Source: JAERML01 sp035687895 (GTDB lineage: Bacteria; Bacteroidota; Ignavibacteria; UBA10030; UBA6906). Taken from it: a stretch of DNA of 27,949 bases. This document shows positions 7,751-13,902 of the stretch, one piece after another. Both the position numbers and the translations under genes were made by a program. The first letter of the stretch is position 1; every line of letters starts with the position of its first letter. A model generated the notes under the pieces. The model was not told the DNA's origin and searched no databases. It saw only the letters and a list, made by a program, of their open reading frames with translations. The stretch spans positions 1 through 27,949 of the forward strand of contig DASRUE010000040.1 of NCBI GenBank assembly GCA_035687895.1. Reading direction: 5' to 3'.

Positions 7751-8269
7751 TCAACCGGGGATCTTCATAGATTTGAGAATCGGAAGAAGCCGGGCAGCTA
7801 TCCAACCAACGATGACGCCGCCGACTAGGGCTGATGTGAGCAGTAATGGAAGAAGGAAAAAGACAGCCGGGGTTCGCACGTAAAAGAAAAGGACGAAAAG
7901 AAACTGCACTGTCACATGCGTCACCGAACCAATCAGACTGATCCCAACGACGCCAAAGACGTTGGGAATTGCTTTCTTGACGCCACCCATGGCAAGAGCA
8001 GATCCCACACCCCCTGCCATCGCAAGGAGAAATCCGGGGCCAAAAAGGGAGCCCGTCAGCATGGACCCGACGATAACTCTAACGGACATTACCAACATCA
8101 TTTCACGCATACCGAAGAGCATCAATGCGAGGAGAGACGAGACGTTGGCGAGTCCGATCTTCAGGAACGGGAGCGGCATGGGAATGAACGATTCAACGAC
8201 GAACAGAGATATCCCTACCGCGGAGAATAATCCGAGCGTCGTGATCTGTCTGGTTGTCCAGGCACTCAT
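7751..8269 (-). CDS. Gx transporter family protein (ECF S component-like; old name heptaprenyl diphosphate synthase component I)
   Basis: A 172-residue, very hydrophobic protein with five to six predicted membrane helices. The segment LKIGLANVSSLLALMLFG near residues 36-53 is the family hallmark (PF07456), and the fold is thought to be that of ECF substrate-binding (S) components. The old annotation as a prenyl diphosphate synthase subunit is not supported by anything in the sequence. With EcfT, EcfA1 and EcfA2 adjacent, it is the obvious S component of this locus; the ligand cannot be read from sequence. ATG overlaps the uppP stop in an ATGA. Confidence 0.87.
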   Translation of the reverse strand: MSAWTTRQITTLGLFSAVGISLFVVESFIPMPLPFLKIGLANVSSLLALMLFGMREMMLVMSVRVIVGSMLTGSLFGPGFLLAMAGGVGSALAMGGVKKAIPNVFGVVGISLIGSVTHVTVQFLFVLFFYVRTPAVFFLLPLLLTSALVGGVIVGWIAARLLPILKSMKIPG

Positions 8270-9117
8270 GGGTCAATGATACCTGCCAGCAACATGATGC
8301 TCAACGCAAGCCCGAGAGCGAACCGGTACCAGACAAAGATCATCGTGGTATGCTTCCAGAGGAAACGCAGGAGCCAGGCAATAGCGGCATAACCGGAAAT
8401 TCCGGAGACGAGAGTTGCGATAGTAAGATTGGGAATCCCGAGGGTGAACACTGAAGGATCGATGTCTTTTATCTCGTAGACGGCGCTGGCGAGAACCGCG
8501 GGGATGCTCAAGAGAAATGAGAACCGGGCAGCCGCTTCTCGTGTGAGCCCGAGGAAGAGACCCGCGGTGATTGTCGTACCGGAACGAGAGGAACCGGGAA
8601 TCAAGGCACATGCCTGAGCCACACCTATCACGAGAGCGTCCTTCCAAGTTACGTGTTCAATAGTGCGGTGGTGACGGGCGACTTTCTCTGCAAGCCAGAG
8701 GATGGCCGCGAGTGTTACGAGGCTTGCCACAATCACCATGGTGCTCTTCGTGAACATCCCACGAATGACATCGCTGAGAAAGACGCCGGCCAATCCGACC
8801 GGCATGGTGCCGACAATTATCCAGAGGGCAAGCATCGTTTCCCCCGACATCGGTTTGCGATTTCCGTTCAGCCGTGCCCCGACGTCTGAGATCACCGCAC
8901 CCGTCATCCCGAAGATGTCCTTCCAAAAGTACACCACCACGGCAAAAAGCGTCCCGAGTTGCATTACTGCAATGAACGCTGTCCATACCTCCGGATGAGA
9001 AGGATCAATCAGCCCCAGAGCCTTTCCCGCGAGCGTAAGGTGCGCGGTACTGCTAATGGGGAGAAATTCTGTAAGCCCCTGGACAATGCCCAACAGGATA
9101 GCGTGGAAGATGTTCAA
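8266..9117 (-). CDS. uppP: Undecaprenyl-diphosphatase UppP (BacA)
   Basis: Integral membrane phosphatase that recycles undecaprenyl diphosphate to the monophosphate carrier for peptidoglycan and other envelope polymers; confers bacitracin tolerance when abundant. The 283-residue product carries both signature regions: QGLTEFLPISSTAHL (residues 13-27, with Glu17 and Ser22/23) and PGSSRSGTT (174-182, with Arg178), separated by hydrophobic helices. The start is TTG at 9115-9117 with GGGAG seven bases upstream; no better ATG exists. It is the first gene of the operon running through the Gx gene, NusG-II, apbE and the ECF ATPases. Confidence 0.96.
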   Translation of the reverse strand: MNIFHAILLGIVQGLTEFLPISSTAHLTLAGKALGLIDPSHPEVWTAFIAVMQLGTLFAVVVYFWKDIFGMTGAVISDVGARLNGNRKPMSGETMLALWIIVGTMPVGLAGVFLSDVIRGMFTKSTMVIVASLVTLAAILWLAEKVARHHRTIEHVTWKDALVIGVAQACALIPGSSRSGTTITAGLFLGLTREAAARFSFLLSIPAVLASAVYEIKDIDPSVFTLGIPNLTIATLVSGISGYAAIAWLLRFLWKHTTMIFVWYRFALGLALSIMLLAGIIDP

Positions 9118-9188
9118 AAGAACTCCCGGCTGATGCGTTACACACTGAGGTAAGTTGCAGTGGTTTGTTTCTCACAGAAGGAACGGGA

Positions 9189-9220
9189 CAAATGTACCGG
9201 AATCACGTTTCAAAAACAAA
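9189..9220 (-). promoter_or_regulatory. Candidate Bacteroidota-type promoter of the uppP-ecfA2 operon
   Basis: On the minus strand, TTTG (9220-9217) is followed after 20 bases by TACATTTG (9196-9189), matching the Bacteroidota sigma pattern TTTG-N19ish-TAnnTTTG. Predicted transcription start lies near 9182, giving a leader of about 65 bases before the uppP TTG. Confidence 0.45.
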
Positions 9221-9305
9221 CCGAACATTAATCTGATGAGTTCTTCAACGATTCATTCATCTTCAAACACAATCGCATCACGATTGGGACATTCGCGCTT
9301 CGGCA

Positions 9306-9333
9306 TTGACAAGACATCGCTCTCAGCTATTAT
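9306..9333 (+). promoter_or_regulatory. Candidate sigma70 promoter P1 of receiver gene
   Basis: A perfect TTGACA (9306-9311) and TATTAT (9328-9333, 5 of 6 to TATAAT) separated by 16 bases, about 95 bases upstream of the receiver ATG. Confidence 0.45.
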
Positions 9334-9360
9334 CTGCGAAGCTCTCGTAGTTCTTTTTGA

Positions 9361-9389
9361 TTGACAAGCGCTGTTTCAGTCTGTATCTT
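9361..9389 (+). promoter_or_regulatory. Candidate sigma70 promoter P2 of receiver gene
   Basis: A second perfect TTGACA (9361-9366) followed after exactly 17 bases by TATCTT (9384-9389, 4 of 6). It would give a leader of about 32 bases. It lies inside the open frame upstream of ATG 9429, supporting that ATG as the true start over the TTG at 9357. Confidence 0.45.
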
Positions 9390-9428
9390 TTGCGTGACTT
9401 GAAACTCTCTCCACTTCGAAAGCAGTGC

Positions 9429-9791
9429 ATGCACGAACAGATCCTGCTCGTCGATGACGATCCACTCTACATAGATCTTGTCCGGGAAATCCTCTCCACA
9501 AAAAACTTCAGTGTCATCGCGGCTTCCAACGGCGCAGCAGCGCTCACATTACTACAGAAGCACCGTGTCACAATGATCATCTCCGACATCGACATGCCGG
9601 AAATGGATGGTTTGGCGTTTCACTCCCAGCTACTCCGTGAGGGTGTCCTCAAAAGCACACCGTTTGTTTTCCTGACCGGATCGACTGATCCGCGCGTTGC
9701 CTCGTATGTCCGGCAGAAGGGTATTCGTCTCCTGAGCAAATCGAATCTTGTAGCCGATCTCCTCTCTCTCATCTCCTCTCTTCTGAAATAG
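9429..9791 (+). CDS. Stand-alone response regulator receiver protein (CheY-like)
   Basis: A 120-residue single-domain receiver with no output domain. It starts MHEQILLVDDDP (acidic pocket), has the phosphoacceptor Asp in IISDIDMPEMDGL, the conserved Thr in FVFLTGS and the conserved Lys in LLSKSN. ATG at 9429 matches the normal start of the domain; the in-frame extension to a TTG at 9357 overlaps a promoter candidate. No Shine-Dalgarno is clear. It stands alone on the plus strand between minus-strand genes, with no histidine kinase nearby. It resembles the receiver at 21028-21432 (ILLVDxDxxY, ISDIxMPxM, PFxxxT), suggesting paralogs. Single-domain receivers usually act by protein contact in phosphorelays or motility; the target here is unknown. 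Confidence 0.88.
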   Translation: MHEQILLVDDDPLYIDLVREILSTKNFSVIAASNGAAALTLLQKHRVTMIISDIDMPEMDGLAFHSQLLREGVLKSTPFVFLTGSTDPRVASYVRQKGIRLLSKSNLVADLLSLISSLLK

Positions 9792-9817
9792 ACGCCCCGT
9801 CAAGCACCCTCGCGCTA

Positions 9818-9857
9818 GAACGCTACGGCCCCATCTCTGATGGAGATAAGGGCGTTC
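9818..9857. terminator. Possible bidirectional hairpin between convergent genes
   Basis: Between the ends of the receiver gene (+) and the T9SS protein gene (-): outer arms GAACGC/GCGTTC, inner CCCC/GGG and ATCTC/GAGAT around a short loop. Neither side has a good T-tract, so termination is plausible but unproven. Confidence 0.35.
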
Positions 9858-9879
9858 GTTGTCGCACCATCCCCTCGCC

Positions 9880-10740
9880 TCACTTCAACAGCAACATTTT
9901 TCTGATCTCAACAAAACCTCTCGCCCCATCCGCCTGAATAGCGGTCAACTGGTAAAGATATATGCCGCTGCTGACTTTCTTTCCCGCACCGTTCATTCCA
10001 TCCCAGGTAACGCTGTACGCTCCCGTCCCCTTCACTTCATTTACCAGAGTTGCAATTTCACTTCCGAGTATATCGAACACCGTGAGCCTGACTTGACTGT
10101 CACCTGGCAATCGATAGCTTATAGTCGTGGATGGGTTGAAAGGATTAGGATAATTCTGCTGCAGTTGATAGCTCAGCACGACGAGGTTCTCTCTTGCGTC
10201 AGATGTTCCGGTAATGCGAATCAGGTGGTTGTCGGCGAAGTTCCAGTGATCCCCGGAAGGATCGAAACTCAGGTCAACACTGTTTCCATTGGCGTACAGT
10301 GTATCCATGAGCCCCACCGTTGACGGGGCGCGATAACGAAACCGCCACGAAATTGTGTCGCGGCCGTTGGCAGCCTTTGGTTGAATGTGAGTAAGTTCCA
10401 GACTGTCGCTTCCCACCGGAAGAAGCTGTGTGTCGACACTGTCAACAATTCCCAACGAGCCGAAGAAGGTTGCCACGTTGAATCCAGCCGCCACGTTGGA
10501 ATCCTTTGCGACGGAAAGTGCGAACATAGCCTCCTCACCGGCTACCATGCTGTCTGGCCCCTCCAACCAGACACGGACATTCGGACTTGTGCTGTCACCG
10601 TGACAGAAACAGCCGGGGTTTACAAAAATGTGATTCGGTTTCTTCGTCACACCGACAATACCGGAAGAGAAAAAGAGACTGAAGCCACAGAATAGACCAA
10701 GGGTAAAAACCGAAACAACGCGTAGTATCTTGAATGACAT
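9880..10740 (-). CDS. Secreted T9SS-sorted protein with CxCH motif (choice-of-anchor V-like)
   Basis: A 286-residue exported protein. It has an N-terminal hydrophobic signal (residues 5-27), then GCFCHGD with Cys44, Cys46 and His47, a beta-rich middle of about 150 residues, and a C-terminal T9SS sorting domain beginning with QNYPNPFNPSTTISYRLP and ending SSGIYLYQL...RKMLLLK. The middle resembles the Reeler-like 'choice-of-anchor V' proteins of Bacteroidota, which often carry a Cys/His-rich stretch at the start; this is from memory of the family. The motif is CxCH, one residue shorter than a classical haem c site, so haem attachment is uncertain. Start at ATG 10738-10740; only a weak AGG lies upstream, within a small ATCATA/TATGAT hairpin (10743-10758). 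Substrate or partner unknown. Confidence 0.8.
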   Translation of the reverse strand: MSFKILRVVSVFTLGLFCGFSLFFSSGIVGVTKKPNHIFVNPGCFCHGDSTSPNVRVWLEGPDSMVAGEEAMFALSVAKDSNVAAGFNVATFFGSLGIVDSVDTQLLPVGSDSLELTHIQPKAANGRDTISWRFRYRAPSTVGLMDTLYANGNSVDLSFDPSGDHWNFADNHLIRITGTSDARENLVVLSYQLQQNYPNPFNPSTTISYRLPGDSQVRLTVFDILGSEIATLVNEVKGTGAYSVTWDGMNGAGKKVSSGIYLYQLTAIQADGARGFVEIRKMLLLK

Positions 10741-10742
10741 CT

Positions 10743-10758
10743 ATCATACCTATATGAT
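10743..10758 (-). repeat. Small palindromic hairpin at the ribosome-site region of the CxCH protein gene
   Basis: ATCATA-CCTA-TATGAT forms a 6-bp stem a few bases upstream of the ATG and covers the only AGG-like sequence. AT-rich and short, so its effect may be negligible. Confidence 0.3.
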
Positions 10759-10786
10759 GAGTGGGCCGCAACGAGTTTACGTCCTG

Positions 10787-10827
10787 GAAAAAACAGAGAC
10801 CGGGAGAAACACCTCTCCTCCCGGTCT
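10787..10827 (-). terminator. Rho-independent terminator of the propeller-protein operon
   Basis: On the minus strand a perfect 10-bp stem (AGACCGGGAG/CTCCCGGTCT, loop 11 bases) at 10827-10797 is followed within three bases by TTTTTT (10793-10788). It lies 24 bases past the stop of the 1016-residue T9SS protein. This is the clearest terminator in the window. Confidence 0.92.
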
Positions 10828-10850
10828 GACTGTCTACATGAACCTGACAT

Positions 10851-13800
10851 TTACTTGATCAAGAGCATCTTCCTGTTCGCCAGGAAATCGCCCGCTTTTA
10901 GTTTGTAGAAGTAGATGCCGCTCGAAAGAGCCGCACCGAGCTGCGTCCGTGCGGAAAACTGCACCGAGTAGCGTCCAACAGTCTGAACCTCATCAACCAG
11001 CAATGCCACTTCCTGCCCAAGCGAATTGTACACGCGCAATGAGACGTGTGTCTCCTTTGGAAGGTCATACACAATCAATGTAGACGGATTGAAGGGGTTC
11101 GGGTAGTTCTGCATGAGCGCAAATTCAAGCGGAATGACGTTCTCGACCACCGACGTCACCGAGGTGATCTCAAACGAATTATCGCTCTCATCGACGACGG
11201 CACCATCCGGCTGCGACACGATCCGAACGTATACTTCGCTCGATGCGGTATTAGGCACAGTCCAAGAGTATGAAGCGGATGCCGCCGGAACGTCGAGAGC
11301 GACGAGGCTCCATCGGTTTGCTGGCATGGCTTTGTACTGGATCGTCACCGTGTCGATGAGCACTGCCGACCATGTGATGTTGTGGACAGAGTTCCCCTCC
11401 CAGACTTCTCCTCCATTCGGAGAAATCACTGCAAGGGCTGCCGCGAGACCGCCATCGCCGCTCAGGGAAACCAGGTACGGACCTGTGCCTGCATTGCTAT
11501 TGATCCGTAGCGTGTCGGAGTAGCTTTGTGTGGCAGTGGGCCGGAACAGAACCGACAAGGTGTCCGAAGATCCCGGGGGTATGGTGAACGAGCCCCTCCC
11601 TGCGAGGAAATTTGAACTCCCCGTGGTGACACTCGTTACCACAAGCGTTCCTGTACCCGAGTTGAATATCCGAATCGTATCCTGTCGGGTGGACCCGACA
11701 ACTGTTGTCCCGAAGGCGAGCGATGTGGGCAGCGAGGATATGGCCGCAACCGTAATCGAAAAGTACCCGTTGCTCGAATCGAGTGGTGTTGTATCGAGCG
11801 CGTCGCTGACGCGAACACGCGCCTGTGTTGTAGGGGTGTTCGGTATAAGCCATGCGTATGAACCGCTTGTGGCAGGAGTGGAGGCCGTTATTGTTTGCCA
11901 TGGAGCCGTTGGTCCGGTTTTGTATTCGATCTTCACGTTGGCGATGTTGCTGGCGGTCCACATGATATTCTGTGTGGTGTTGTACGCCCAGTTTTCACCC
12001 CCGTTAGGTGAGACCACGCCCAGCGCCTGTACGTTGCTCACAGGAACAGTATATGTGATATTGTACTTCCAGACGCTCCCCGTCTGCTGGGCAAGGAATG
12101 TCGACCTGTCGTAGCAGAGCATCCCAGAATTCGATCCTGTCAGGGGTGTGGAGATGAACGACGCACCACCGTTGGTGGAGAGGTATGACGTGCTTCCACC
12201 GTACGTGCCATACATGGCAACGTTGGGATCATCCTTTGCAACATCCGTTCCCCACGTTGATCCGGTTGAGGCAACCGTAGGCCACGAAACGCCGAAGTTG
12301 GATGTCTTGTTGACACCGCCGGAACCCCACGCGGTGGCGTACGCCTCGGTGTTACGCATACGGCTGATGGAAATCATCGGAATCTCGGAACCACTCGTTG
12401 TGTAGACAGAAGTCCAATTGACGCCGCCATTCGTTGACCGCCACATTTGCGCGTTCCCACTCCCTGTTACACCATCCCCAACATAGACAATGTTCGTGCT
12501 ATCCGGAACAATAAGAATATCGCACGGACTTCTGAAACTCGTCACTGCGAGAGTATCCCATATCAAACCGAATTTGGTGGAGCGATAGACAACACCGTTG
12601 GCCCCGCTCGTTCCATCTGGGGCGAACAAGAGTGTATCAGGATGGTCCGGATCCATCTCTAGAGGCATGCCGTAACTGGTAAAGTTGCTCGTGATGGTCG
12701 TCGTCCATGAAACGCCACGGTTGGTGCTGTATGCGACCCTGTCCGGCCCTGTGATGGCAGCAACCCATTTGTTGGTATCCTTGGGAGAGATGTAGAATGA
12801 ATGGGTCGATCCACCCCCACCAATGGACCCGGTGACCGACCACGTCTCACCCCGATTCGCGCTCATGTGCACCGTGCTTCCCGTAACGACGTAGATCCGA
12901 TCCTTGTTCCAAGGGTTGATCATGAACGTGTTGCCAATCGAGCTGGCGCTGAATTTCTGTTGCCAGGCATATGACACTGTCGTCCCCTGCGGGAGAGACC
13001 ATGTGGCACCCCCATCCGAGGTGCGCAGGACCGCGTTATTCATCTCACTGCATGCCCATCCGGTCTGACCATTGACAAAGAAGACATCATTCAACTTTGC
13101 GAGCATGCCATGGAGCCCATAGTCAAAGCCCCCACCTCCATTACTCGTGGTCCGAATATACCCACCACCCCCCACAAAGCAGACAGAGTCAGCACTTTTT
13201 ACAAATACACCGCTCACGTCGGAACGGGAATCCGTATAAAACTTCAGCCCCTGCCACGACACACCACCGTTTGTACTCTTGTAGCTGAACCCATCCACAC
13301 CGACAACGTATACTGCCTGGCCTGAAGCGGAGACGGAAAGGATCTCTTTCGTCCACCCGGCATCGGCGCAGCTTACCCAGCTTACTCCCCCGTTGGTCGT
13401 TTTCAGGAGAGTGCCCGCCGCACCGGCAACATATCCGGTTTGAACGTCAACGAAAGCCAGCGCATTCAACTGTTGAGAAGTGCCTGATGCTTGCGCGTTC
13501 CATGATGCCCCACTATCTGTCGTCCTGAAAAGAACGCCATTATTCCCCGCTGTCCAACCATTCTGTTCGTCGGTAAAGACAATATCCCATAGTGTCGCGC
13601 CGCCGCTGAAACTTTGCGTGTCCCAGTTGCTTCCACTGTTTGACGATGAGTAGAATGCTCCGTTATCCCCCACTATCCACACGTGGGTGTTCATCGTGAA
13701 GACACTCCTTAGTGTGGCTGCACCCTGCGTCGAACTTGTCCAGGTTATTCCACCATCAAATGAATGGAAAACGTTGCCATTTCTCCCGACTGCCCAGACA

Positions 13801-13901
13801 TCGATGCTATTCGGTGAATGAACGCCGTAGAAACCCTGCCCAAACCCTATGGCAACTGTCGCGCATACGAGTGCGACAAAAAAGGACAGATGCTTCCCCA
13901 T
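10851..13901 (-). CDS. Secreted Asp-box (BNR/YCF48-like) propeller protein with T9SS sorting domain
   Basis: A 1016-residue exported surface protein. The signal peptide is near MGKHLSFFVALVCATVAIGFG. The first two thirds hold about 12 Asp-box repeats of the S-x-[DN]-x-G-x-[ST]-W type (such as FDGGITW, TDSGASW, TNGGVSW, TNRGVSW), expected to build one or two beta-propellers as in sialidase/YCF48-like proteins. Then come two SPNGGE-x-W modules (VVSPNGGENW, VISPNGGEVW) flanking a choice-of-anchor-D/ASH-like domain (SLAFGTTVVGS...), and a C-terminal T9SS domain (QNYPNPFNPSTLIVYDLP...NRKMLLIK). ATG 13901 is chosen over an upstream in-frame ATG because it starts the signal peptide and has GAGGAG five bases upstream. 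It begins one base after the stop of the next gene upstream, so the two are coupled. Ligand unknown; catalysis as a sialidase is not indicated. Confidence 0.88.
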   Translation of the reverse strand: MGKHLSFFVALVCATVAIGFGQGFYGVHSPNSIDVWAVGRNGNVFHSFDGGITWTSSTQGAATLRSVFTMNTHVWIVGDNGAFYSSSNSGSNWDTQSFSGGATLWDIVFTDEQNGWTAGNNGVLFRTTDSGASWNAQASGTSQQLNALAFVDVQTGYVAGAAGTLLKTTNGGVSWVSCADAGWTKEILSVSASGQAVYVVGVDGFSYKSTNGGVSWQGLKFYTDSRSDVSGVFVKSADSVCFVGGGGYIRTTSNGGGGFDYGLHGMLAKLNDVFFVNGQTGWACSEMNNAVLRTSDGGATWSLPQGTTVSYAWQQKFSASSIGNTFMINPWNKDRIYVVTGSTVHMSANRGETWSVTGSIGGGGSTHSFYISPKDTNKWVAAITGPDRVAYSTNRGVSWTTTITSNFTSYGMPLEMDPDHPDTLLFAPDGTSGANGVVYRSTKFGLIWDTLAVTSFRSPCDILIVPDSTNIVYVGDGVTGSGNAQMWRSTNGGVNWTSVYTTSGSEIPMISISRMRNTEAYATAWGSGGVNKTSNFGVSWPTVASTGSTWGTDVAKDDPNVAMYGTYGGSTSYLSTNGGASFISTPLTGSNSGMLCYDRSTFLAQQTGSVWKYNITYTVPVSNVQALGVVSPNGGENWAYNTTQNIMWTASNIANVKIEYKTGPTAPWQTITASTPATSGSYAWLIPNTPTTQARVRVSDALDTTPLDSSNGYFSITVAAISSLPTSLAFGTTVVGSTRQDTIRIFNSGTGTLVVTSVTTGSSNFLAGRGSFTIPPGSSDTLSVLFRPTATQSYSDTLRINSNAGTGPYLVSLSGDGGLAAALAVISPNGGEVWEGNSVHNITWSAVLIDTVTIQYKAMPANRWSLVALDVPAASASYSWTVPNTASSEVYVRIVSQPDGAVVDESDNSFEITSVTSVVENVIPLEFALMQNYPNPFNPSTLIVYDLPKETHVSLRVYNSLGQEVALLVDEVQTVGRYSVQFSARTQLGAALSSGIYFYKLKAGDFLANRKMLLIK

Positions 13902-13902
13902 G

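Larger units (their letters stand above)
9118..9428. other. Divergent regulatory region between uppP and receiver gene
   Basis: 311 bases without a credible gene. It holds three promoter candidates listed separately: a TTTG-N20-TACATTTG element firing left into the uppP operon, and two tandem sigma70-like promoters firing right into the receiver gene. No riboswitch or repeat was recognised. Confidence 0.6.
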
